Position numbers and translations under genes: made by a program. The notes under the pieces are model-generated. The model searched no databases. It saw nothing but the letters and a program-made list of their open reading frames with translations, and had not been told where the DNA came from. This document shows positions 52,940 through 62,249 of a stretch of DNA of 64,000 bases, one piece after another. Position 1 is the stretch's first letter, and every line of letters begins with the position of its first letter. This stretch comes from Leeuwenhoekiella nanhaiensis (GTDB lineage Bacteria; Bacteroidota; Bacteroidia; Flavobacteriales; Flavobacteriaceae), in assembly GCF_002744755.1 (NCBI RefSeq), contig NZ_KZ319290.1, positions 319,750 through 383,749 on the forward strand, in the 5' to 3' direction.

Positions 52940-53932
52940 ATGATGCAACAATCAGTACAGAACGAAATCATTCTAATCACGGGAGCAGCAGGAAGCATTG
53001 GCCGCGAACTCACCCTGGGTCTTGCGAAACGCAATCCAAAACAGTTGATTCTGGTTGATTTTGCCGAAACAGCTTTGCACAGCCTGCTACTCGAATTAAA
53101 ACAGGCCGCCCCGAATACCGCGATCAGGTATTTTATAGACAGCATTTGCAATGAAGCTTTCGTTGCGTATCTGTTCAATGAGTTCAAAGTCACGACGCTT
53201 ATACACGCGGCGGCTTACAAGCACGTGTCTATGGTTGAGACTAATGTGTGTGCAGCTATTAATACCAATTTTACAGGAGCTAAGCAGATTCTCGATAAGG
53301 CGATAGCGCATGAGGTAGCTCGATTCATCTTTGTTTCAACAGATAAAGCAGTAAACCCCCAAAGTGTGATGGGGCGCACCAAAAAGCTTTTTGAAATGTA
53401 CGCGCTGAGGGAGCAGAAGCAAAATCCCGATATTAAAATTCACATCCTGCGGTTGTGCAATGTGTACGGTTCGTCAGGTTCTGTTGTGCCTTTGTTTGAA
53501 GAACGAATTTCTAAAAATCAGCCACTTATCATTCGCGGAAAGGAGTCCAGAAGGGCTTTCGTGCAACCCGGGCAGTTGATGCCTATGTTAGACGTTTTGA
53601 TGGGGGGTGCAGCTTCGGGAGTCTATATTCCAAAGGATTATGAACTGTTAACCGTACCCGAGGTTGCAAAACGGGTGCTGGAATCCTTCGGTATCAATAA
53701 GGAAGATTATCCTCTGGAATACGAACCGCTCTTTTCATCCGAAAAAGAAAATGAAGAGCTTAAAGCTTCCACCGAAATGGAAAGTACTGCGTGTACCGGA
53801 TCATTGGTCTTGGTTAGCAATACCAAAGAAACCCTGCTAGATTCAGCCTTACTGCAGCAATGTATACGTTCCGCCCAAAGTTACAGAGTAAAAGAAGCTC
53901 AGTCTCATTTAGAAAGACTTACTTCAGCATAA
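52940..53932 (+). CDS. UDP-sugar 4,6-dehydratase-like protein (CapD/PglF/FlaA1 short type)
   Basis: A 330-aa extended SDR without the membrane N-terminal half of long CapD proteins. It has ITGAAGSIGRELTLGL near residue 14, VDFAETALHSLLLEL, AAAYKHVSMVETN, FVSTDKAVNPQSVMGRTKKLFEM near 134 with the catalytic Thr-Asp-Lys and Lys of the TDK...K set, and LRLCNVYGSSGSVVPLF. It dehydrates a UDP-GlcNAc-type sugar at C4/C6, feeding the upstream aminotransferase. The C-terminal Glu-rich region is usual for PglF-like forms. Confidence 0.87.
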   Translation: MMQQSVQNEIILITGAAGSIGRELTLGLAKRNPKQLILVDFAETALHSLLLELKQAAPNTAIRYFIDSICNEAFVAYLFNEFKVTTLIHAAAYKHVSMVETNVCAAINTNFTGAKQILDKAIAHEVARFIFVSTDKAVNPQSVMGRTKKLFEMYALREQKQNPDIKIHILRLCNVYGSSGSVVPLFEERISKNQPLIIRGKESRRAFVQPGQLMPMLDVLMGGAASGVYIPKDYELLTVPEVAKRVLESFGINKEDYPLEYEPLFSSEKENEELKASTEMESTACTGSLVLVSNTKETLLDSALLQQCIRSAQSYRVKEAQSHLERLTSA

Positions 53933-53935
53933 ATT

Positions 53936-54673
53936 TTAGCTAAATGTCTCAGTGGTGTTGCTGATGATGCGTTCCAGAGCCTGCTCGTATTTACCCGGGT
54001 ATTTGGCGTTCTTCAGGTTTTCAATATGCCGCATATGATGGGTATCTGTTCCAAAGAAGTCAAACATCCCATCTTCCAGAAGCTTGAGGGCTGTTTTGGC
54101 AATTCCCGAACCGTAATAGCCGGTGATTGAAAGGGCATTAAGCTGAAATTTACAGATGCTCTTCAATTCGGTATAGGTGTCGTATTTACTGTGGTAAAAG
54201 GCATAGCGCTCGGGATGTGCCAGTACGGGAACAAAGCCGGCATTGCCTATTTTAAACAAAATTTCTCGCAGGTTAACCGGAGGTTGCAAATAAGACATTT
54301 CTACCAAAACAAACTGCTCCTTAAGCGGCAGGATTTTTTTGGCTTCCAGTAAATCGGTAAAGGCACTGTCCATCATATACTCAGATGAAGCACGTATGTT
54401 GAACGAATCCTGGCCTTTTTCGGCTAAAAATTCTTCCAGTTTTGTTTTGGCTCCAAGGATACTCTCTGGAGTATTGGGGTGAAAATCACTCATGGTATGC
54501 GGTGTGCAGATAAGCTTTGTTATTCCCAGTTCCTTAAAATGAGAGAGCAATGTCAGAGAATCTTCTGGTGTTTTAGCCCCATCATCGATTCCGGGTAGTA
54601 TATGATTGTGAATATCTGTAAATTCGCCTAATCTGGAGGCGAGGAGTTTTTTAGAACTGAAAATAGAAAACAT
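53936..54673 (-). CDS. PHP-family protein tyrosine phosphatase (CpsB/CapC-like)
   Basis: A 245-aa metal-dependent phosphoesterase. FTDIHNHILPGIDDGAKTPEDSL begins the PHP domain with His22 and His24. LICTPHTMSDFHPN, LAHPERYAFYH and FFGTDTHHMR supply further metal ligands. Members dephosphorylate the tyrosine kinases (Wzc/CpsD) that control capsule chain length. No BY-kinase gene is in this window. It converges on the dehydratase gene with 3 bases between stops and diverges from the Wzi-like gene. Confidence 0.88.
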   Translation of the reverse strand: MFSIFSSKKLLASRLGEFTDIHNHILPGIDDGAKTPEDSLTLLSHFKELGITKLICTPHTMSDFHPNTPESILGAKTKLEEFLAEKGQDSFNIRASSEYMMDSAFTDLLEAKKILPLKEQFVLVEMSYLQPPVNLREILFKIGNAGFVPVLAHPERYAFYHSKYDTYTELKSICKFQLNALSITGYYGSGIAKTALKLLEDGMFDFFGTDTHHMRHIENLKNAKYPGKYEQALERIISNTTETFS

Positions 54674-54757
54674 GCTGCCGGTTTATTTAGTGTAAAAATA
54701 CATGTATTGACCGGTTTAAGATGTTAAACACTTCCTTCCACATTTAAACAAACAAGT

Positions 54758-56113
54758 ATGAAAACCCTTTTTAGTTTCCTGAGTCTGATGCTCGTTTCTG
54801 TATTACAGGCCCAGGACAGTCTGGTGACCTCAATAGAGCTGCGCGGAATGGCTTCAAGCGGCGATGCTAATAACTTCTGGTTTTATGCCAATCAAAAAGG
54901 CCGCGTAGATGAGCAGACTAACTTTTATGCTCTGGCAGAGACTAAATATGAAAAGGCTTTAGATGAAGACAATCGCTTTGAATTGGGCGGAGGGGTATTA
55001 TATAAAGATGGTTTGTATGACGGTGCAATAATAGACCAGCTTTATGGCACCTACCAGTGGAAGATCATCAGGGCCGATCTTGGTTTAAAGCATCGTGACG
55101 AAAAGTTAAGTGGAATCTCAAGTGTAGGCGGTGATATCGTATGGAGTAACAACGCACGCGCTTTACCCGGAGTATATTTACAAATGACCGAACCCTTCAA
55201 AATTTTTAAATGGTTTGAAGCCAAAGCCACTTTTGGGCATTATTTTCTGGGAGACGACCGGGTGGTTGAAAATGCACAGGTACATCACAAAAGCCTCGAG
55301 CTGGCACTGGTTTTTTCGCCGGGAGACCGTCTGAGTGGGAGTATGAAGCATTATGTGCAGTTTGGTGGAACCTCAAGTAACCCCAATTTCGGCAAGCAAC
55401 CTTCCGGTTTCAGGGATTTTATAGATGTTTTTTTTGGACAGGGATCCAGTAATGCCGGTTCTTTTGACGGAGAGCAGGTAAACTCCTTAGGAAATGGTTT
55501 GGGGTCTTACGAACTTGCCTATGACTTAACCCGTGAAAACTTTTATTTACGAATGTACCATCAGTCACTGTTTGAAGATACTTCCGGGATTGAACTCAGC
55601 AATTTTCCTGACGGGGTTTGGGGCGCTTATCTGGAGCCGGAAAACTGGGGTTCTATAGATGCTGTTATTTATGAATATGTTCAAACCGTATCTCAGAGCG
55701 GGCGCTTCTCGAAGGATCCTACTCAGGGTAGTGTAAGTGGCAGCGACAGTTATTTCTGGAACGGGATTTACAACACAGGTTGGCAATACCACAACCGCAT
55801 CATTGGTTTGCCTTTTGTAATTCCGGACCGCGTTAATCCAGAAAACAAAAATATAAACGACCGTTTTTACATTCATCACCTTGGAGCGACAGGTAGTCTG
55901 GGTAAATTTAATTTTAAAGGTAAAGTGAGTTATGTGAAAAATTTAGGTACTTACGGCAGACCTTATCCTGTAACTGAAAAAGCCATTTATTCTTTTCTGG
56001 AGCTCACGTATCCCAGTAATTTCGGGAGTTTCACCGGTTTGTTTGGCGTAGATTACAGCAATCTCTCTAAAGAAAACCTGGGAATCGGCCTCAACTACCG
56101 GTATCAGTTTTAG
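54758..56113 (+). CDS. Capsule assembly Wzi-family outer membrane protein
   Basis: A 451-aa protein with a Sec signal (MKTLFSFLSLMLVSVLQAQ) followed by a beta-strand-rich domain that ends in GIGLNYRYQF, so an outer-membrane barrel is likely. Visible are RGMASSGDANNFWFYANQKGRVDE and LYGTYQWKIIRADLGLKHRDEKLSGISSVGGDI, which match my memory of Wzi-like proteins of Bacteroidetes. Wzi anchors capsule polysaccharide at the surface. It is in the polysaccharide cluster but 42 bases before the PUL regulator on the same strand. Confidence 0.82.
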   Translation: MKTLFSFLSLMLVSVLQAQDSLVTSIELRGMASSGDANNFWFYANQKGRVDEQTNFYALAETKYEKALDEDNRFELGGGVLYKDGLYDGAIIDQLYGTYQWKIIRADLGLKHRDEKLSGISSVGGDIVWSNNARALPGVYLQMTEPFKIFKWFEAKATFGHYFLGDDRVVENAQVHHKSLELALVFSPGDRLSGSMKHYVQFGGTSSNPNFGKQPSGFRDFIDVFFGQGSSNAGSFDGEQVNSLGNGLGSYELAYDLTRENFYLRMYHQSLFEDTSGIELSNFPDGVWGAYLEPENWGSIDAVIYEYVQTVSQSGRFSKDPTQGSVSGSDSYFWNGIYNTGWQYHNRIIGLPFVIPDRVNPENKNINDRFYIHHLGATGSLGKFNFKGKVSYVKNLGTYGRPYPVTEKAIYSFLELTYPSNFGSFTGLFGVDYSNLSKENLGIGLNYRYQF

Positions 56114-56155
56114 AAGTTAGCTTCGGTTTTAAGTATCTTGCTTTAAAACACTGCT

Positions 56156-58957
56156 TTGTTGAAATTTCTACATTTCATTTGTTGCTTTATACTCTTTCTG
56201 CCTCCCGTGATAGGGCAGGAGCTGCCTCCTGTGCAAAACTTTTCGCCTGAAGAATATGCCGCAGAGAATCAAAACTGGGCAATCACTCAGGGAGCTAATG
56301 ATTTTATTTACGTAGCAAACAATTCGGGTTTGCTGGAATATGATGGCGCGCGCTGGCGTATTTACGATTCTCCTAATAAAACCATTATAAGAGCCGTTGA
56401 GACCAGTGGGGATCGCATTTATACAGGGGCTTATATGGAATTTGGCTACTGGGAGCCCGATCAAAAGGGACTTCTAGAGTATCATTCGTTAAGCCGAAAA
56501 GAAGAACTGCAACTGGTAGAAGATGAACAGTTCTGGAATATTTTTACCATTGATAATTTGGTTTTATTTCAGTCTTTAAACCGAATTTACAGCTACGATA
56601 CACAGAATCAGAGTCTTGATATCTTTGCGCCGGAAGGGAACATTACTAAAGCATTCCGGATTGATAAATCGGTTTATTTTCAACTGGAAGGGCAGGGCCT
56701 TTTTCAGCTTCAGGAAGGAAAAGCAGTATTGATTTCAGAGGCTGAATTTTTAAAGAATGACGTTCTGGTTGGTTTTTTTAAAGAGGAAAGCCGATTTGTA
56801 TTGATTACTGCACGATCCGGATTTTTTAGTCTTAAAAATGATGAAGTAATAAATATTCCCGTGCCTCAAAATGTTCAGGAGGTAGTAATTTATAGTTGCC
56901 AGAAGCTTAGGGACGGTTCACTGATGCTGGGTACCATCTCCTCAGGGCTTATGCATTTAGATCAAAACTTCACTTTCGATTACGTGCTGAATCAGCAGCG
57001 TGGTATCAGTAATAATACAGTGCTTTGTATTAAAGAAGATCGGGATGCTAACGTATGGTTGGGGCTTGACAATGGTATAAGTGTTATTAACAGCAGTACG
57101 GCTTTTAAAGTTTTTAGGGATAATGCCGGTAAGTTGGGCTCAGTCTATACCGCTGCCCGTATGGGAGACTATTTATACTTAGGTACCAATCAGGGATTAT
57201 TTTACCGCACTATTCAGGATAAAGCAAATAATTACCAATTAATTTCCGGAACCAAGGGGCAGGTATGGAGTCTTAATAAACTGGGAGATGATCTGTTTTG
57301 TGGTCATCACGAAGGTACTTTTTTAGTAGATAAGGCGAGCGTAAGGCAAATTGCAAAAACACCGGGAACCTGGCAGATTCAATGGCTTGATAAGGCTCAG
57401 GGGCTTGCCATTCAGGGAAATTACAGTGGTCTTTATGTCTTGCAAAATACTGCAAACGGCTGGGAGCTGCGCAATAAGATTACCGGCTTTGACATTTCGA
57501 GTCGGTATTTTGGTCTGGGACCCAATCAGACAATTTATGTGAGTCACGAGTACAAAGGAGTTTTTAAAGTTTCGGTAAACGAAAATTTTACACAGGTTCG
57601 CAATTACAAATTAATCCCTGAATTACCGCCTGCAGAAAAAGCAGGTATTACCTCTTATAAAAATCGCTTGTTTTACGTGAGCAATGCGGGTGTTTATGAA
57701 CTCAATGAACAGACCGAAACTTTTCAGATGGACATTCTGCTAACTAAGAGTTTTTTTGAAACTGGTAGTTATACTACGGGTAAACTTACCTATGACCCCG
57801 AGAATGATCGTTTGTGGGCTTTCAATTCACAGGAAATTAGTTATCTCAAGCCGGGTATTCTCGCGGATGAGTTTGAAATTAACCGTTTTGCCCTACCTGC
57901 GAAAGCACGTAGAGATATTCCGGGATTTGAGAATATTACCCCGGTAGGCACCAATGTCTATTTGCTGGGCAATTCTACCGGATATACGCTTTTTGACCTC
58001 AACGAGGCTCGTGAGGAAGCATTTACCATTCGATTACGGAGTATCGAGAACGGTACCCGGGACGGAAAGTTGCAATACATCAATCAGAATCTAGAAGAGA
58101 CATTTGCTAACGAGCAGTCTAATTTTCGGTTTATGTTTAGCGTTCCGCAATATGATAAATTTCGTGCTGTGGTCTATCAGTACCGTCTAAAGGGCTATTA
58201 CGAGGAGTGGTCTGCCTGGTCACCCGAAGCTCAGGTTTCTTATGAGAACCTTCCTTATGGAGACTATGTTTTTGAAGTGCGGGCGCGCATTGGTGAAGCC
58301 TATTCTGAGAATACGCTCAGCTATCCGTTTAGAATCAAACGCCCCTGGTATTTATCTATACTGGCCATTGCTTCTTATGTTGTTTTGGGGCTATTGCTCT
58401 TGACAGGAATTCAGATGTATAACCGCCGCCACTACCAGAAACAAAAACAGCGGCTCATCGAGATTAATAACCGTAAAATTGAACTGGCCAATTCTGAAAA
58501 GCAGCGGGAAATTATCAGGCTTGAGAATGAAAAACTTCAGCAGGATGTAGATAGTAAGAGTAGAGAACTCGCTGCCTCTACAATGAATCTGGTTAAGAAA
58601 AATGAGCTGCTGAATACCATTAAAAAGGAATTGGAACAGGCAGAACAAAAAAACACCAAATCGGTTATTAAAATCATAGATAACAATCTGGATCCTAAAA
58701 AAGATTGGGAGTTTTTTAAAGAGGCCTTCAATAATGCTGATAAAGACTTCTTAAAGAAGATCAAACGCCTGCATCCCAAGCTCACTCCTAATGATCTTAA
58801 ACTATGTGCATACCTGCGCTTAAATTTGACTTCCAAAGAAATCGCTCCCTTACTCAACATTTCGGTACGCAGCGTAGAAATTAAAAGATATCGTTTGCGT
58901 AAAAAAATGGATTTAGAGCGTGAAGATGGCCTTGTTGAGTATATACTTTCCATCTAA
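56156..58957 (+). CDS. Membrane-tethered propeller/Y_Y_Y/LuxR-type transcription regulator
   Basis: A 933-aa sensor-regulator starting at TTG 56156 (or TTG 56159). After a signal peptide (FLHFICCFILFLPPVIGQ), about 600 residues form two-component-regulator propeller repeats (ANVWLGLDNGISVIN). The Y_Y_Y domain is at about 658-728 (YQYRLKGYYEEWSAW). One transmembrane helix (about 730-752) and a coiled coil (about 765-845) follow. The C-terminal HTH (about 870-930) has NLTSKEIAPLLNISVRSVEI. There is no histidine kinase H/ATP domain, so signal and DNA binding must be in one polypeptide. It stands just upstream of susC. Confidence 0.88.
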   Translation: MLKFLHFICCFILFLPPVIGQELPPVQNFSPEEYAAENQNWAITQGANDFIYVANNSGLLEYDGARWRIYDSPNKTIIRAVETSGDRIYTGAYMEFGYWEPDQKGLLEYHSLSRKEELQLVEDEQFWNIFTIDNLVLFQSLNRIYSYDTQNQSLDIFAPEGNITKAFRIDKSVYFQLEGQGLFQLQEGKAVLISEAEFLKNDVLVGFFKEESRFVLITARSGFFSLKNDEVINIPVPQNVQEVVIYSCQKLRDGSLMLGTISSGLMHLDQNFTFDYVLNQQRGISNNTVLCIKEDRDANVWLGLDNGISVINSSTAFKVFRDNAGKLGSVYTAARMGDYLYLGTNQGLFYRTIQDKANNYQLISGTKGQVWSLNKLGDDLFCGHHEGTFLVDKASVRQIAKTPGTWQIQWLDKAQGLAIQGNYSGLYVLQNTANGWELRNKITGFDISSRYFGLGPNQTIYVSHEYKGVFKVSVNENFTQVRNYKLIPELPPAEKAGITSYKNRLFYVSNAGVYELNEQTETFQMDILLTKSFFETGSYTTGKLTYDPENDRLWAFNSQEISYLKPGILADEFEINRFALPAKARRDIPGFENITPVGTNVYLLGNSTGYTLFDLNEAREEAFTIRLRSIENGTRDGKLQYINQNLEETFANEQSNFRFMFSVPQYDKFRAVVYQYRLKGYYEEWSAWSPEAQVSYENLPYGDYVFEVRARIGEAYSENTLSYPFRIKRPWYLSILAIASYVVLGLLLLTGIQMYNRRHYQKQKQRLIEINNRKIELANSEKQREIIRLENEKLQQDVDSKSRELAASTMNLVKKNELLNTIKKELEQAEQKNTKSVIKIIDNNLDPKKDWEFFKEAFNNADKDFLKKIKRLHPKLTPNDLKLCAYLRLNLTSKEIAPLLNISVRSVEIKRYRLRKKMDLEREDGLVEYILSI

Positions 58958-58963
58958 TACACC

Positions 58964-59002
58964 TATACAAGTTAGATATACAACTCAACATTACCTATAC
59001 AA
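58964..59002 (+). repeat. Three TATACAA direct repeats between the regulator and susC
   Basis: TATACAA occurs at 58964-58970, 58977-58983 and 58996-59002, with two of the copies extended to ACCTATACAA (58961-58970, 58993-59002) exactly 32 bases apart, about three helical turns. They lie immediately after the regulator stop and 205 bases before susC. The arrangement suggests operator sites for a dimeric LuxR-type protein. Confidence 0.55.
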
Positions 59003-59180
59003 AAAGCTGTAATGTGGTGTTTTTGAACGTTTTTCGATTGCATGTCCTTAATTTTAACATCTGTGCTTAAGCCTTGTAGCGAAAGCGTTTGCGTTGAGTT
59101 TTTCTCAGTTATACCTGTAGATGTTTGACTTGTTGATTTTTTGTAAAGGCAGGTTTTAAGGAATTGTTAATACTTGCGGG

Positions 59181-59188
59181 TAGATTTG
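59181..59188 (+). promoter_or_regulatory. Candidate -7 box for the susCD operon
   Basis: TAGATTTG matches TAnnTTTG and lies 18 bases before the susC ATG. The nearest TTG (59164-59166) is only 14 bases upstream, which may mean a weak -33 that needs an activator. Confidence 0.45.
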
Positions 59189-59206
59189 ATTTCAAATTAA
59201 ACATTT

Positions 59207-62200
59207 ATGAGATCAATATTATCCTTTGTGGTTCTTGTTTTGTTTTCATCGGGGCTTCTTGCACAAACCGGTGACCCAATTCAGGCATCAGGAACAGTGA
59301 CAGATATGACGGGAATGCCACTTCCCGGGGTTAATGTTATTGTAAAAGGAACTTCAAGAGGTACCAGTACAAATTTTGACGGTGAATTTAGCCTCTCGGT
59401 TCCGCAATCAGGCACACTGGTTTTTTCGTATTTGGGTTTTCAACCTAAAGAAGTAGTCGTTACAAGTGCCGGTCCAATCACCGTTCAATTAGTAGAAGAC
59501 GCCAGTGCCTTAGAAGAGGTGGTGGTAATTGGGTACGGTACACAAACCCGTAAAGAAGTTACCGGAGCCGTTGCTGTGGTAGGTTCTGAAACTATCGAAG
59601 AACAGAATCCGGTACGTATAGAACAGGCGCTACAGGGTCGTGTTGCCGGGGTTAACATCAGCTCAACTTCAGGTTCTCCGGGGAGTGCTTCAACCATTAA
59701 CATTAGGGGTATATCTACTAATGGGGATAACCGCCCTCTTATTTTGGTTGATGGGGCAAGAATTGAAGATTTAAGTGTCTTAAATCCAAATGATATTGAA
59801 AGTATCAATATTTTAAAAGATGCCACAGCTGGTATTTATGGGGTTTTAGCAGCAAACGGGGTGATTCTGATTACGACTAAAACCGGTCGTAAAAACAGCG
59901 ATCTTCGTGTAAATGTAGATTCCTATGTAGGCTTGCAGGAAACTACTCGTAAGTTGCCGGTTTTAAACGCTACTGAATATGGCGCAATTATTAATGAAGC
60001 TTTTGTAGCCGGTAATCAGGCTCCGCCATTCCCCAACCTAAGAAATTTAGGTATGGGAACCGACTGGCAGGATCAGGTATTTAGACAAGCCCTACTTTCC
60101 GATGTTAACGCAACAGCTTATGCAGGTGGCGAAAAATCTGCATACTCCATCGGTCTGGGTTATTTAGATCAGGATGGTATCGTTGGCGGCAGCGCAGCAA
60201 ACTTTGAGCGATTTACCGGTCGCGGAAGCTATAGTCTCGATATTACCGATAATCTTAAATTTAAAGCTTCAGGTATTTACACCAATTCAAACCGAAGTAC
60301 CCTGCTTGAAAATGTACTGGGATCGGTACTTTTCAACGCTGTAAATATGGATCCTACCAAGCCGGTTTATGATGCCAACGGTGATTTTACCCTGGCTACC
60401 GGTTTAGGAAACGAGGTGATCAATCCGGTTGCTCAGATAGCCAATACGTTTAATCGTACTCAGGTGGACAAAATAACGGGGAGCGTAGGATTGTCCTATG
60501 AGTTCTTTGATAATTTTAAAATTGAATCGAACTACCAGTTCAACTATTCTGAAGTGCGCAATCGCGCTTTTACACCCTCCGGACTCTTTTACGGAGATGG
60601 TAAGGTGTTTAACAATATAGGGGTTAATCAATATTTTGTAAACGATAGTTTCTTTAGAGATTACACCTGGGATAACTTATTGACCTATACCAATACCATT
60701 GCAGACGATCATAATATCACCGCCCTGCTTGGCACATCTGCCTTCAGAACCAGTGGAGAATTTTACAACTTTACCGGACGTGGTGTACCAGGGAACACCT
60801 TTGCAGAGGCAACACTTAACGGAGCAGAAGAGGTCATTGATGCGCGCGATATTAATGGTCCTGCTGAATTTGATCAACGTTTGCTGTCCTATTTTGCGCG
60901 TCTGCAATATGGATTTAAAGAGAAATACCTGTTTTCAGCATTAGTAAGGCGGGACGGCTCTTCAAATTTTGGACCTGAAAATAAATTTGGAACATTTTAC
61001 TCCTTATCAGGAGGTTGGGTAATAAGTGAAGAAGCCTTTTTTGATAGTGAGCTTGTCAATTTCGCCAAATTTAGAGGGAGTTACGGTAGCTTAGGTAATG
61101 ATAGAATAGGAGCTTTTGGATTTGTATCTACACTTAATGGTGAAGGAACTTATGTTTTTGATAATGAGTTGGTAAACGGTGTTGCCGTAGGAAGACTTTC
61201 AAATCCGGAAATCAAATGGGAAAGCCAAAAGTCTTATGACATAGGGCTTGATTTAGAATTATTCAATTCTGCCGTAAAAATAACAGCAGATTATTTCAAC
61301 AAACGTACTGAAGATCTATTATTAACTCCTCAGGTATCAGGGATATTGGGAGTAAGTGCTCCGGGAGCCGGTGCACCCATTGTAAATGCAGGTAGCGTTG
61401 AAAATAAAGGTTTTGAGTTTTCAATCAACTACAATCAGATCATCAGCGATGATGCCGATTTTAATATTGGTTATAACCTGACTACTCTTAAGAATGAGGT
61501 GCTTCAGGTAGGTAATGAAAGTGGTTTTATACCCGGCGGTGCTTTTGGTTTTGGCCAGGAGGCTCCAGCACGTATGAAGGCCGGTTTCCCAATAGGTTAC
61601 TTCTACGGTTTACAAACCAACGGTATTTTCCAAACTCAGGCAGAAGTTGATGCACACGCTACACAGGCAAATGCAGTGCCGGGAGACTTACGCTATGTTG
61701 ACCAAAATGGCGACGGAGTTATTGACGGGGACGACCGTATAAATATTGGTGACCCAATCCCGGATGTTACTATGGGACTTAATTTAGGTTTCAATTATAA
61801 GAACTTTGACTTTACGGCTTATGCCTATGCGTCAATAGGTAATGATATTGTAAGGGCTTACGACCGTAATCAAAACCTGACCAATAAAACCAACTATGTT
61901 TTAAACCGTTGGATTGGTCCCGGTTCTACAGATACCTATCCTCGTGTGACTATTGGGCCTAACTCAAACCTGCTGTTTTCTGATTTTTATGTGGAAGATG
62001 GTTCGTATTTGAGATTACAAAACGTGCAGTTGGGATATAGTTTAGGAAGTGATGTTATAGAGCAGTTGGGAATTAGCAAATTGCGTTTTTACGTGGCTGT
62101 CGCTAATGCCTTTACACTTACCGAATATCAGGGCTTTGATCCTTCTGCATCTTCAGGAGCTCCTATTGGAGGTGGTATTGATCAGGGATTCTACCCGGTA

Positions 62201-62239
62201 CCACGCATCTATACAGCCGGACTTAACTTCAAATTTTAA
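59207..62239 (+). CDS. SusC/RagA-family TonB-dependent outer membrane receptor
   Basis: A 1,010-aa receptor. The signal peptide ends at LLAQ. The carboxypeptidase D regulatory-like domain spans about 28-95 (ASGTVTDMTGMPLPGVNVIVKGTSRGTSTN). The TonB box-like LEEVVVIGYGTQ at about 101-112 precedes the plug (VTGAVAVV.., LQGRVAGVNI, NIRGIST). The rest is the 22-strand barrel with extracellular loops, ending in LNFKF. With SusD it takes up oligosaccharides across the outer membrane, powered by TonB. It is the first gene of a PUL, 10 bases before the SusD ATG. Confidence 0.95.
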   Translation: MRSILSFVVLVLFSSGLLAQTGDPIQASGTVTDMTGMPLPGVNVIVKGTSRGTSTNFDGEFSLSVPQSGTLVFSYLGFQPKEVVVTSAGPITVQLVEDASALEEVVVIGYGTQTRKEVTGAVAVVGSETIEEQNPVRIEQALQGRVAGVNISSTSGSPGSASTINIRGISTNGDNRPLILVDGARIEDLSVLNPNDIESINILKDATAGIYGVLAANGVILITTKTGRKNSDLRVNVDSYVGLQETTRKLPVLNATEYGAIINEAFVAGNQAPPFPNLRNLGMGTDWQDQVFRQALLSDVNATAYAGGEKSAYSIGLGYLDQDGIVGGSAANFERFTGRGSYSLDITDNLKFKASGIYTNSNRSTLLENVLGSVLFNAVNMDPTKPVYDANGDFTLATGLGNEVINPVAQIANTFNRTQVDKITGSVGLSYEFFDNFKIESNYQFNYSEVRNRAFTPSGLFYGDGKVFNNIGVNQYFVNDSFFRDYTWDNLLTYTNTIADDHNITALLGTSAFRTSGEFYNFTGRGVPGNTFAEATLNGAEEVIDARDINGPAEFDQRLLSYFARLQYGFKEKYLFSALVRRDGSSNFGPENKFGTFYSLSGGWVISEEAFFDSELVNFAKFRGSYGSLGNDRIGAFGFVSTLNGEGTYVFDNELVNGVAVGRLSNPEIKWESQKSYDIGLDLELFNSAVKITADYFNKRTEDLLLTPQVSGILGVSAPGAGAPIVNAGSVENKGFEFSINYNQIISDDADFNIGYNLTTLKNEVLQVGNESGFIPGGAFGFGQEAPARMKAGFPIGYFYGLQTNGIFQTQAEVDAHATQANAVPGDLRYVDQNGDGVIDGDDRINIGDPIPDVTMGLNLGFNYKNFDFTAYAYASIGNDIVRAYDRNQNLTNKTNYVLNRWIGPGSTDTYPRVTIGPNSNLLFSDFYVEDGSYLRLQNVQLGYSLGSDVIEQLGISKLRFYVAVANAFTLTEYQGFDPSASSGAPIGGGIDQGFYPVPRIYTAGLNFKF

Positions 62240-62249
62240 AAGAAGAGCG

